Below are positions 33,933-42,635 of a stretch of DNA of 64,000 nucleotides, in pieces; within the stretch, counting starts at the first letter, position 1, and each line of letters starts with the position of its first letter. The translations under genes were made by a program, and so were the position numbers. This DNA is from Opimibacter sp041746735 (GTDB lineage Bacteria; Bacteroidota; Bacteroidia; Chitinophagales; Saprospiraceae): assembly GCA_041746735.1 (NCBI GenBank), contig JBGTGP010000041.1:1-64000 (forward strand), in the 5' to 3' direction. The notes under the pieces are model-generated. The model was not told the origin of the DNA and ran no database searches. It saw only the letters and a program-made list of their open reading frames with translations.

Positions 33933-34841
33933 CTAATAATCTGGTAAAACAGGACGATTGACAAGTCCTTCTTCAATAATCCGAATGACGCGTTCGCGTT
34001 CAGGTCCACTCAGCACAGTTCGGGGCAGCCTAACGTACTCGGTGCCCAATCCGGTGAAATGCTCCGCCAGTTTGATATTCTGCACTAATTGAGCATTAAT
34101 ATCCAATTCGAGCAGGGGTAAAAACCATCTGTGTATATTGAGTGCTTCGTTGATGCGTCCTGCCTTAACCAGTCGGTATATAGCCACAGTCTCGGCCGGG
34201 AAGGCATTGACAAGGCCGGCTACCCAACCATGGGCCCCCATCACCAATGCCTCCATGGCGATGGTATCAACGCCAGTCATGACCTTCAGCCGATCCCCAA
34301 AACGATTGATCAGTCGTGTTACATTGGCCAGATCCCGGGTACTTTCCTTGACCGCCTGAATATTTTTGTGCTTCAGTAATGCTTCAAACATAGCAAGGGT
34401 GACTTCAATCTTATAGTCGACAGGATTATTGTAGACCAGGATGGGAAGACTTGTATTGGCAGCAATGTCAGAAAAAAAACCGATCACCTCTTCGTCAGTA
34501 GGCTTATACATCATAGGCGGCAGTACCATCAGTCCATCTGCATCGGCAGACTCAGCTAGTTGGGCCAATTGTATCGCCTGGCGGGTTGACCCTTCAGCAA
34601 TATTGAGTATCACAGGCACCGTACTACGGGTGTCTTCCAATACAGCGGTCAGCATCTCAAGGCGTTCTACATGGTTGATTGTACTGCTTTCGCCGAGGGA
34701 TCCTCCCAGAATAATCCCGTTCACGCCAGCCTGTACCTGAAATTTAATACCGGATAAAAGCGCAGGTATATCGATTTCACCCTGCATATTAAACTTGGTG
34801 GTCACGGCCGGATATACGCCATCCCATGTGGGACTTTTCAT
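33933..34841 (-). CDS. DapA-family aldolase, probable 1-pyrroline-4-hydroxy-2-carboxylate deaminase
   Basis: This 302-residue member of the dihydrodipicolinate synthase family folds as a TIM barrel and works through a Schiff base. It shows the substrate-carboxylate loop GGSLGESSTI, YNNPVDYKIEV and the catalytic lysine Lys165 in QAVKESTRD. In the hydroxyproline cluster it should deaminate 1-pyrroline-4-hydroxy-2-carboxylate to 2,5-dioxopentanoate, feeding the neighbouring dehydrogenase. N-acetylneuraminate lyase or DHDPS are family alternatives, but the context argues against them. It is the first gene of the minus-strand cluster and is divergent from the YdeI-like gene. Confidence 0.88.
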   Translation of the reverse strand: MKSPTWDGVYPAVTTKFNMQGEIDIPALLSGIKFQVQAGVNGIILGGSLGESSTINHVERLEMLTAVLEDTRSTVPVILNIAEGSTRQAIQLAQLAESADADGLMVLPPMMYKPTDEEVIGFFSDIAANTSLPILVYNNPVDYKIEVTLAMFEALLKHKNIQAVKESTRDLANVTRLINRFGDRLKVMTGVDTIAMEALVMGAHGWVAGLVNAFPAETVAIYRLVKAGRINEALNIHRWFLPLLELDINAQLVQNIKLAEHFTGLGTEYVRLPRTVLSGPERERVIRIIEEGLVNRPVLPDY

Positions 34842-34984
34842 ATGAATATGATTTATCGTACCAAGATATTTATGATTTCGGATTGGTATATGGACTATCT
34901 ATGCGAATCTATGACACGGGACAACTATAGCCATCAACCTGTATTATATTTACCTTCTAAAGCCTCCTTCTGTACCGTTGTTCT

Positions 34985-35488
34985 ATGGAATTTACTTCAC
35001 GTCTTGAAAACTTTAATACCCGATTGTGGTCATATCATATTAAGGTACCCCGATCGGTAGCTTTAGCTTTTCAGGAAAAAGGGATAAAACGAGTCGTTTG
35101 TACGTTAAATCACCAGCAGGCTTTTCAATGTGCGATCATGCCAGCAGGTGACGGTGTCTACTTCATCAATGTCAACAAAAAAATACGTGATACGCTGAAA
35201 CTGAAAGAAGGACATGAGGTGGCCGTATCGCTTGAGGAGGATTCCAGTGAATTCGGCCTTCCATTTCCGGAAGAACTGGAAGCCGCTTTACAGGAAGACC
35301 AGGAAGGTAAAGCTCTTTTCGATGCGCTTACCCCCGGTAAAAAGCGTAATCTCCTCTATGGTGTAAGCCAGGTCAAATCCTCGGATCTGCGAATCCAGCG
35401 GGCATGGGTCATGATTCGACATTTGAAAAATAACCAGGGAAAAATAAATTTTAAGCAATTATACCAGGAGCTCCGCCTTAAAGACTAG
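34985..35488 (+). CDS. YdeI/OmpD-associated family protein (DUF1905)
   Basis: The 167-residue cytoplasmic protein has the DUF1905 domain first (RLWSYHIKVPRSVALAF, VNKKIRDTLKLKEGHEVAVSLEEDSSEFG). The YdeI/OmdA-like domain follows, with PFPEELEAALQEDQEGKALFDALTPGKKRNLLYGVS and helices rich in basic residues. Some family members protect against bacteriocins, but no specific role is known here. It stands alone, divergent from the hydroxyproline cluster and convergent with the SET-domain gene (46 bases between stops). TTATATTTACC at 34945-34955 may be part of its promoter. Confidence 0.8.
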   Translation: MEFTSRLENFNTRLWSYHIKVPRSVALAFQEKGIKRVVCTLNHQQAFQCAIMPAGDGVYFINVNKKIRDTLKLKEGHEVAVSLEEDSSEFGLPFPEELEAALQEDQEGKALFDALTPGKKRNLLYGVSQVKSSDLRIQRAWVMIRHLKNNQGKINFKQLYQELRLKD

Positions 35489-35533
35489 GTCCATCCATGC
35501 AGTTTGCTGGTGTGAACTGTTTGTGGGAAGTGC

Positions 35534-36253
35534 TTACTTGCCTTTCTTGCGATTCTTCTTGTCTTTCTTTTTTCCCGACTCCTTCTTCCCGTTTTTTCTG
35601 GATGTATCCTCCTTTACGACAAGTACAGATTTCCCTTTCCTTTTCTCTAACTTTTCAGTTGCTTTTTTCTCGGTCTTTTTCTTCTCCTTCTTTGCTTCTT
35701 TGGCTGCCTTTTGCTCCTCCTTTTTCTTCTGTTTCAACACAGCTGCTGCTGCCTTCTCCTCTTTGGCTTTTCGCTTCTTCTCGTCTTTCTTCGCTTGCTT
35801 TTCAAGGATTTCGGGTGCAATCTGGGTGCCTCTGCAGTTAGAGGCTCCGCAAAAACAAGCATACTCCTTTCTTACCGCATCCGTGATTTTTCCCTGGACC
35901 TGGAGATGATAATCATACAAGAGTTCTTCGCCGGTTTTGATGCTTTTGAGTGCTTCTATAAATATCTTATCCTCGTATTGCACGGCTTCACAGTTTGGAT
36001 CGCAACTATGATTGATATACCGGGCATCTCCGCCTTCCAGTCCATTGATCACTCTATGTTCATCTACTTGAAAGAGCATGGTATGGGTATGGCCATTTTC
36101 ACTCTGAGCACCTATTTTGTCCGCTTGTTTCTGCGTGATGATGGGACCGGTATACTCGAGGATCTTTGTCCCCTTCCGCATGGGTCGCCGGGCAAAGACA
36201 CCGCGGCCATGAATCTTGGACGTACGCACACTATGGTAGGGTTGTGTTTTCAT
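35534..36253 (-). CDS. SET-domain protein-lysine methyltransferase with lysine-rich tail
   Basis: I start this 239-residue protein at 36253 (MKTQPYHSVRTSKIHGRGVFA); the upstream ATG at 36316 adds 21 atypical residues. The SET domain spans about residues 7-130, with GRGVFARRPMRKGTKILEYTG, the SAM/pseudoknot motif INHSCDPNCEA and GEELLYDYHL. The post-SET zinc motif CFCGASNCRG follows. The rest, about residues 145-239, is almost pure Lys/Ala/Glu (KKRKAKEEKAAAAVLKQKKK) and looks like a histone H1-type tail. Such SET enzymes use SAM to methylate lysines of basic proteins in bacteria. The tail could be a nucleic-acid-binding element or an automethylation substrate. Confidence 0.9.
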   Translation of the reverse strand: MKTQPYHSVRTSKIHGRGVFARRPMRKGTKILEYTGPIITQKQADKIGAQSENGHTHTMLFQVDEHRVINGLEGGDARYINHSCDPNCEAVQYEDKIFIEALKSIKTGEELLYDYHLQVQGKITDAVRKEYACFCGASNCRGTQIAPEILEKQAKKDEKKRKAKEEKAAAAVLKQKKKEEQKAAKEAKKEKKKTEKKATEKLEKRKGKSVLVVKEDTSRKNGKKESGKKKDKKNRKKGK

Positions 36254-36523
36254 TTTTAAAAATTGAGCGTTAAAGATCGTGTTTAATCTCATGGAAAGCT
36301 TACAATTTCTTAACAATTGAGTCTGAAACGATGAAAATTTTACATTGGAGAGAACTTATATTGTTAATTCATCATGTGATCATTCGATATAAGAATCGTG
36401 TACAACATGTCCTTCTATTCATGCTGTTGATCTACGAATATGTTGCGTACAGCGAAAATCTGATACCAAATCATATATAAGAGGAACTTGCAACCGCTAC
36501 CCTATTCCGGTTGTCTTTGCACT

Positions 36524-39244
36524 ATGTCCACACCACGCTTGCGCATCCGAATTCATGTCCGGTTTACCCTGATGATATGCTCTATGATGATGGGCCTGAA
36601 CAGTGGATGGGCGCAGGATAAATCTACCGATCCACCTGCTCTCATGACGTCTGCCGGCAAGTTGCGGCGTCAGTATCATACCACAAGGATGCAAGACCAT
36701 TCGATTCGACTGGATGGTGTACACGATGAGCCTGCGTGGCTCAGTGTAGAATGGTCCGGTGATTTTATACAATATCAGCCGGAAGATGGGGCTTTACCTG
36801 CGCATCAGACTCAATTTAAGATTTTATATGATTCCAGATTCCTCTATCTGGCTTATCGGGCTTTTGATTCGACGCCAGATAGTATAGAGCAGCGGCTAAG
36901 CCGAAGGGATGAATTTGCGGGGGATTGGGTGGAGATCAATATTGACAGTTATCATGACCTTCGTACAGCATTCTCTTTTACTTTGTCTGTCAGTGGAGTT
37001 CGGGGAGATGAATTTGTCACAGATGATGGCAACTCGTGGGACACCAACTGGAATCCGGTTTGGGAAGGGGTGACGCAGGTGGACAGTTTGGGCTGGACCG
37101 GCGAAGTCCGGATTCCTTTTAGTCAGCTTCGCTATGGCAATCAGGATCAGCCAGTATGGGGCATCCAGATCATGCGACGTCTTTTCAGAAAGGAAGAACG
37201 ATCGACCTGGCAGCATATTCCGCAGAACGCTGGCGGTTGGATCAGTCAGTTTGGTGAGTTGCATGGCCTTGCGGATTTGCCTACGAGCCGGCAGATTGAA
37301 CTGGCACCCTATGTCGTCGCTCAGACGGAGCGGTTCAAGCCCCAACCTGGCAATCCGTATGCGGATGGTTTCGGGAGTCAGATCAGTGCCGGGATAGATG
37401 GGAAGGTTTCCGTGACGCGGGATATGATATTAGATTTTACCATCAATCCGGATTTCGGTCAGGTAGAAGCTGACCCCGGGGCGGTACGGCTGGATGGCTA
37501 TGAAATATTTTTTGAAGAGCAGCGGCCCTTTTTCATGGAAAGCCGAAACCTGTTTAACTATCGGCTGACCGGATCACAGGCTGGAGGGAGTTATGATTCA
37601 GACCTGCTTTTCTACTCGCGGAGAATTGGCGGGGCGCCACATGCCTTTCCATCTGTGCAGGAGGGCGAGTATGCAGATATTCCATCCTTTACTTCCATCC
37701 TCGGTGCTGCCAAATTTAGTGGCAAAACCAAGAAAGGATTGTCGATCGGGATATTGGAGAGTGTCACCCAGCGGGAAATGGCCAGTATTACAGACGGAGA
37801 TCAGACCCGGCGTGAGTTAGTCGAACCCTGGTCTAACTATTTTGTAGGTCGTGTCATCAAGGATTATAACCAGGGAAATACCATATTGGGTGGAATCCTG
37901 AGCGCTGTAAACCGGGCTACGGGACTTGACTTGTTTCATAAGAATGCCTGGAGTGGTGGTATAGATTTTCAGCATTTCTGGAAGAACAGGTGGTGGTCCC
38001 TTAAAGTGAATGCGATGATGAGTCACGTTGACGGTTCGCCAGAAGCTATCGCCAGAACGCAACGCAGTTTTGTGCATTTATTCCAGCGAACAGATGCACG
38101 CCATCTTGAGGTGGATCCGGGTCGGACATCCCTGACGGGTACAGGAGGCACGATCCGGGTGGCCAAATTTGGCGGAAAACCTGACCGATTAGGTGGTGTT
38201 GTAAAATTTGAATCCGGTATCACCTGGCGAAGTCCGGAGTTGGAGTTGAATGACATAGGGTTTCTGTCGGCAGCGGATGAGATCAATCATTATACCTGGG
38301 GTGCATATCAGATGTTGCAGCCCTTTTCCATTTTTCGCAACATTAGATTTAACTACAACCACTGGGGTCGGTGGGATTTCAGCGGTAAAATGTTATATGT
38401 TGCTTTTAATTCGAATGTCAATATTTGGTTGGCCAACAATGCCCGGATTGGAGGTGGTATCCATTACAATCCGTATGACGTGTCCAATAATGCCTTGCGG
38501 GGTACTACGGCCTTGCGAAAACCACCTGGCTATGGAATCAATGGTTTTTTTGATACGGATAGTCGTAAGAAGATTGTAGTGTATGGTAATATTTCAGGAG
38601 GCCATGCCTATCAACGAACGGTCGCGCATTTCAATGTGGGAGGTGGGGTGACTTATCAGCCTTTCAATGCTGTCCGGCTCTCTATTTCTCCGGGCTATGG
38701 ACGAAGCACGAGGAAGCAGGATCAATTTGTGGCACTTGTTGAAACCGGGGATCAGATCCGATCCATTGTCAGCTATGTACAGCAGCGTAATATATCGATC
38801 TCCATGCGACTGAATTTTTACCTTACGCCCAACCTGTCAGTTCAGTACTATGGTCAGCCCTTCATTTTCAGAGCGCAATACAAGGATTATGGATATGTTC
38901 GTGACCCGATGCATCGAGTGTATGATCAAAGGTTTCATCGGTTTAGTCCGGATGAAATTCACTTTGAAAATGGACAAGCCATTGTAGATGAAGATCGGGA
39001 TGGTAATGCGGACTATTCCTTTCGTTTGCCGGACTTCAATTTTGTTCAGTTCAGGTCCAATCTGGTCATACGTTGGGAATATGTGGCGGGTTCAGAATTT
39101 TTTCTGGTGTGGTCTCAGGGTGTGACACCTGATGCCCAATACGATGTGGACCGTCCGTTAGCCACAAGTTTATTTGATCACATATTTGATCAGCGCCCGC
39201 ACAATATCTTTCTGTTGAAGTGGTCATACCGATTTCTGAATTAG
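36524..39244 (+). CDS. DUF5916 family outer-membrane protein with CBM9-like N-terminus
   Basis: The start at 36524 gives a signal peptide (VRFTLMICSMMMGLNSGWAQ) for this 906-residue exported protein. An N-terminal CBM9-like fold follows (RLDGVHDEPAWLSVEWSG, FLYLAYRAFDS, WTGEVRIPFSQLRYG). Then comes the long DUF5916 barrel-like region, with DFTINPDFGQVEADPG, FFEEQRPFFMESRNLF and repeated aromatic strands, ending in LLKWSYRFLN. DUF5916 proteins are of unknown function in the outer membrane of Bacteroidota and related phyla. The gene is divergent from the SET-domain gene. No terminator is evident after it, and a 254-base gap follows. Confidence 0.85.
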   Translation: MSTPRLRIRIHVRFTLMICSMMMGLNSGWAQDKSTDPPALMTSAGKLRRQYHTTRMQDHSIRLDGVHDEPAWLSVEWSGDFIQYQPEDGALPAHQTQFKILYDSRFLYLAYRAFDSTPDSIEQRLSRRDEFAGDWVEINIDSYHDLRTAFSFTLSVSGVRGDEFVTDDGNSWDTNWNPVWEGVTQVDSLGWTGEVRIPFSQLRYGNQDQPVWGIQIMRRLFRKEERSTWQHIPQNAGGWISQFGELHGLADLPTSRQIELAPYVVAQTERFKPQPGNPYADGFGSQISAGIDGKVSVTRDMILDFTINPDFGQVEADPGAVRLDGYEIFFEEQRPFFMESRNLFNYRLTGSQAGGSYDSDLLFYSRRIGGAPHAFPSVQEGEYADIPSFTSILGAAKFSGKTKKGLSIGILESVTQREMASITDGDQTRRELVEPWSNYFVGRVIKDYNQGNTILGGILSAVNRATGLDLFHKNAWSGGIDFQHFWKNRWWSLKVNAMMSHVDGSPEAIARTQRSFVHLFQRTDARHLEVDPGRTSLTGTGGTIRVAKFGGKPDRLGGVVKFESGITWRSPELELNDIGFLSAADEINHYTWGAYQMLQPFSIFRNIRFNYNHWGRWDFSGKMLYVAFNSNVNIWLANNARIGGGIHYNPYDVSNNALRGTTALRKPPGYGINGFFDTDSRKKIVVYGNISGGHAYQRTVAHFNVGGGVTYQPFNAVRLSISPGYGRSTRKQDQFVALVETGDQIRSIVSYVQQRNISISMRLNFYLTPNLSVQYYGQPFIFRAQYKDYGYVRDPMHRVYDQRFHRFSPDEIHFENGQAIVDEDRDGNADYSFRLPDFNFVQFRSNLVIRWEYVAGSEFFLVWSQGVTPDAQYDVDRPLATSLFDHIFDQRPHNIFLLKWSYRFLN

Positions 39245-39498
39245 AAAAGGATGGTCAGGGAAACCAGGCAGTAAAAATGGCCAGGACGTCAGCACCTGGA
39301 AATTCTAATAAAAGTAAGCAGACTTTCATTGTGGTTTTGGAGATACCCGGGGCTCTTTTTCTCGTGGGCTAGGGCGGCGATATCCTGCATCTGTAGTATG
39401 ATGCCGATGGTATATGATGAGAAAAGTGTTTGTGCAAAAGGGTGAGTAGGTACGTTTTCCTTAGTTTTACGGGTACAATCGTATAAAACTCAAATTGA

Positions 39499-40437
39499 AT
39501 GAGAAAGACAACCGTCTGTTTGTTGTTCGTGGCACTTTGCCATATGGGGATATATGGTCAGACACCTGAGGAGATGGCGCAATTGCGAGAACAGAAGTCT
39601 ATTGAACTGGCAACACTTGAAAGTGAATTGAAGGATCTAAGTGGTCGTGTGAACACGTTGAAGGGCGAGGTGGCGGATCTGACGGAGAAGATGACTCCAT
39701 ATCCTCGGTGGGATGTAGGTACATTGGGAAATCTGGGAGTTAATTTTACCTCTTTTACCGAATGGATGCCCAAATCGTCGCCTAATACAACAGCTATTAC
39801 GATAGGGTTTACGGGGAATGGTTATGCGAATTTGCAGCAGAAGAAATATTTCTGGCGCAATGGAGCTAATCTTACATTGGGATGGCTCAAGTTTGATGAC
39901 CGTGATGATTCGGAGGATGCGCGGGATTTCAGAGTTGCTGCAGATGCCCTGAATATTACCTCGCTTTTTGGATATAAGTTAAGTGAAAAATTAGCCTTAT
40001 CGGCTTTAGGGGAATACCGGACATCAGTATTGGAGAAAAAGTTTAACGATCCGGGCTATCTGGATATAGGGGCTGGGGCCACATGGACACCAGTGAAGGA
40101 TCTTGTCGTCGTATTTCATGCATTGAATTATAACTATATATTTTCCGGAGATGATTTTGACTACCAATCCAGTCTGGGGTGCAAAATAGTTGCAGATTTT
40201 ACCCGCAAGATTACAGATGGACTTGCCTGGAAATCCAATTTGTCAGCGTTTATGAGTTATGAAGGTTCAGATTTATCCAATTGGACCTGGATCAATAGTT
40301 TTTCTACTGCGGTGAAAGGAATTGGACTTGGGCTGGATATAGGATTGCGGGGTAACAAGCAGGAAGCTTTAGCGGCTGGTCGGTTAGACAATCCGCTCCA
40401 GAGTTACTGGATATTGGGTCTGGCTTATGCGTTATAG
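39499..40437 (+). CDS. DUF3078 family outer-membrane-type protein
   Basis: The 312-residue protein has a signal peptide (VCLLFVALCHMGIYGQ). A helical coiled coil follows over about residues 25-68 (QLREQKSIELATLESELKDL), and then the DUF3078 barrel-type domain with WDVGTLGNLGVNFTSFTEWM and LTLGWLKFDDRDD, ending QSYWILGLAYAL. Such proteins are common in the outer membrane of Bacteroidota with no known role. The galactanase gene starts 10 bases after its stop, so the two are probably one transcript, and the protein may assist in glycan handling. Confidence 0.85.
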   Translation: MRKTTVCLLFVALCHMGIYGQTPEEMAQLREQKSIELATLESELKDLSGRVNTLKGEVADLTEKMTPYPRWDVGTLGNLGVNFTSFTEWMPKSSPNTTAITIGFTGNGYANLQQKKYFWRNGANLTLGWLKFDDRDDSEDARDFRVAADALNITSLFGYKLSEKLALSALGEYRTSVLEKKFNDPGYLDIGAGATWTPVKDLVVVFHALNYNYIFSGDDFDYQSSLGCKIVADFTRKITDGLAWKSNLSAFMSYEGSDLSNWTWINSFSTAVKGIGLGLDIGLRGNKQEALAAGRLDNPLQSYWILGLAYAL

Positions 40438-40447
40438 AGACTTTTAT

Positions 40448-41875
40448 ATGCCCAAGTATGACTGCATTTGTTTTGTAGCCCTATGGATGCTGGGCATGCT
40501 TCTTCCTGCTGCTATCAGATGTCAGCCCTTTTACTTTGGAGCTGATTTGTCGTATGTGAATGAGATGGAAGAGTGTGGGGCGATATATACGGTTGAAGGA
40601 GAAAGCAGAGATGTGTTTTCCATCTTCAATGAATATGGTTGCAATCTGGTCCGGCTACGTTTATGGCATACACCATCCTGGTATGACGGATTAAATGCGG
40701 GGCAGCGTTATAGTGACTTTGCTGATATACGTACATCTATTGGACGTGCCCGATCTGAGGGAATGCAGGTTTTGCTGGCTTTTCATCTCTCGGATACCTG
40801 GGCTGATCCGGGTCATCAGGTTGCACCAGCGGCCTGGTCCGGGATACTTCATGATCTCCCTGTACTTGAGGATTCATTGTATCAGTACATATACACGACG
40901 CTTGAAAAACTGGCAGAGGATCAGCTTTTCCCTGAAATAGTGCAGATAGGCAATGAGACCAATAAAGGTATTCTTCAATCTCAGCAGGACAATGATGCAG
41001 GCTGGTCGCTCAACTGGCCCAGAAATCGGGCTCTTTTTAATACTGCCATTCGTGCAGTCCGGGATATTGAGACAGCTCATGGAATTGAAATCAAGGTAGC
41101 GCTTCATGTCGCGGATCCGGATGATGCCAGTTGGTTGCTCGCCCAATTCTGGAGCAATGGTGTCCGGGATTTTGATATTATCGGGCTGTCCTATTATTAT
41201 AGTTTTCATCAGGTCCTCATTCCTTTTGTGGGTGAGAGGATTGCCTATCTCAAAGATTTGTACCCTGGCAAAGAAGTGATGCTTCTGGAGACCGCATATC
41301 CGTGGACGAATAACAATGCAGATGGGGCCAATAATGTACTGGGCTCAGGTTATCCAGGATATACGCCGCCATCCCCTGCGAGGCAATTAGACTGGATGAT
41401 CGCTCTGACGCAGGAGGTTATGGATCATGGTGGAAAAGGCGTTGTCTATTGGGAACCCGCCTGGGTGAGTACCGACTGTTTTACCCAATGGGCAATGGGA
41501 TCACATTGGGATAATGCTACTTTTTTTAATGCAAGTCACGAACTGATTGAAAGTGGGGGCATAGGATGGATGACGCACATGTATGACCCGGTTTCGGTAA
41601 GAGGGGACAATAGTTTTATGAAGAGAAACTTTTCTATTTACCATGACGGGAAAGGACTCTGGCTTTCCCGGGAAGAGGGGAATATGTATATGGGAGAAAT
41701 GGGTGTTCAATTGTATGCGATGGATGGGAGGAGGATTATGGGGAGAAGGATGGTTTCTGGAAGTGAGAATGGCATCATTTTTTTGGGTGTGCCGGAAGTT
41801 GTATCAGGGGTGTATATGGTTATTATAGAAAGTGGGGATGTTGTTGAGGGGGTGAGGGTAGTGATTTGGAAATAA
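40448..41875 (+). CDS. Arabinogalactan endo-beta-1,4-galactanase, GH53
   Basis: This 475-residue enzyme should cut beta-1,4-galactan of pectin side chains. The start at 40448 gives a signal peptide (CICFVALWMLGMLLPAAIRC). The GH53 barrel shows FYFGADLSYVNEMEECGA, the acid/base Glu170 in QIGNETNKG and the nucleophile Glu281 in MLLETAYPW. WEPAWVSTDC near residue 340 is also family-typical. The last 60 residues (LYAMDGRRIMGRRMVSGSEN, VSGVYMVIIESG) resemble a T9SS type A sorting domain, so the enzyme is probably surface-attached or secreted. It lies upstream of the starch locus and of the ArsR-type regulator, on the same strand as the latter. Confidence 0.93.
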   Translation: MPKYDCICFVALWMLGMLLPAAIRCQPFYFGADLSYVNEMEECGAIYTVEGESRDVFSIFNEYGCNLVRLRLWHTPSWYDGLNAGQRYSDFADIRTSIGRARSEGMQVLLAFHLSDTWADPGHQVAPAAWSGILHDLPVLEDSLYQYIYTTLEKLAEDQLFPEIVQIGNETNKGILQSQQDNDAGWSLNWPRNRALFNTAIRAVRDIETAHGIEIKVALHVADPDDASWLLAQFWSNGVRDFDIIGLSYYYSFHQVLIPFVGERIAYLKDLYPGKEVMLLETAYPWTNNNADGANNVLGSGYPGYTPPSPARQLDWMIALTQEVMDHGGKGVVYWEPAWVSTDCFTQWAMGSHWDNATFFNASHELIESGGIGWMTHMYDPVSVRGDNSFMKRNFSIYHDGKGLWLSREEGNMYMGEMGVQLYAMDGRRIMGRRMVSGSENGIIFLGVPEVVSGVYMVIIESGDVVEGVRVVIWK

Positions 41876-42228
41876 GATTATTGGTATGCATATGGGTTGG
41901 GGAGAGGTGTGTCAAAGGCGGGAGTTTGAGTTTGAGGTTGGTATTGATATAATTTAGCATAATTAATTGACAGTAAATTTATTATACATTATTAATAATG
42001 ATATTGTTACGTATATTTTGAATTTATTACAGTAAGGTAATTCTTACATTTGCGAACGGATTTATTTTGTAACTCAGGCTTTTTTCCGTATTTTACATTT
42101 AACAAAATAAAATATTGTTCCGTATATTCTGAATTTATGTAACCTCATCATTCCACCCCCTAATTTTACACCATCACTTATTACGATTTTTCAACTTCAC
42201 TTGCCCACCAGGCGAAAAACATTTATTC
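41876..42228. promoter_or_regulatory. AT-rich control region of the ArsR-type regulator
   Basis: No gene is present. CATTATTAATAATG (41987-42000) is a perfect 14-bp palindrome. Immediately after it, a 27-base direct repeat begins (42001-42027), recurring with few mismatches at 42112-42138; the shared form is ATATTGTT, one variable base, CGTATATT, one variable base, TGAATTTAT. The copies are 111 bases apart. Palindromic AT-rich sites are typical operators of winged-helix regulators, so these are candidate binding sites for the protein encoded at 42229. Confidence 0.5.
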
Positions 42229-42552
42229 ATGGCATTCTCAAAAGCTAAACTTTTCGAAACCACAACCTTCGAACAAACCCTCTGGTCCAAATCCCTCGGC
42301 CACCCCGCCAGAATCAAAATCCTGGACCACCTCCTCGAGCATGGAACTACCCCCTTTTATGAATTACGAAAATTGATCCCCCTCTCTTCCACAACCCTTT
42401 CCCAACACCTCCGCGCTCTCCGCGAAAATAATCTCATCGAAGTAGAAGAAATATGCCCCCATACCTACTACACACTTCATAACGAAAATTGCAAATATCT
42501 CGCCTCCAGACTTAAAGGCCTGAATTCGAAATTCGTGGTGATAAATGAATAA
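42229..42552 (+). CDS. ArsR-type winged-helix transcriptional regulator
   Basis: The 107-residue DNA-binding protein has the ArsR-like HTH: LWSKSLGHPARIKILDHLLEHG, then FYELRKLIPLSSTTLSQHLRAL as recognition region, and the wing LIEVEEICPHTYYTLH. A single cysteine lies in the wing (EICPH) and one near the end, so a classical metal site (ELCV-C) is not evident and the signal may be non-metal. Palindromic and repeated AT-rich sites upstream suggest autoregulation. It is convergent with the SusD/SusC genes and sits between them and the galactanase, so control of either set is possible. Confidence 0.88.
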   Translation: MAFSKAKLFETTTFEQTLWSKSLGHPARIKILDHLLEHGTTPFYELRKLIPLSSTTLSQHLRALRENNLIEVEEICPHTYYTLHNENCKYLASRLKGLNSKFVVINE

Positions 42553-42635
42553 TGTCAACAATACATCATCCTTACCCACACCCCTGGTATCTCTTAAAAT
42601 GTGAAGCAACTCACCTCACCACCCCGTGAAAAGAT

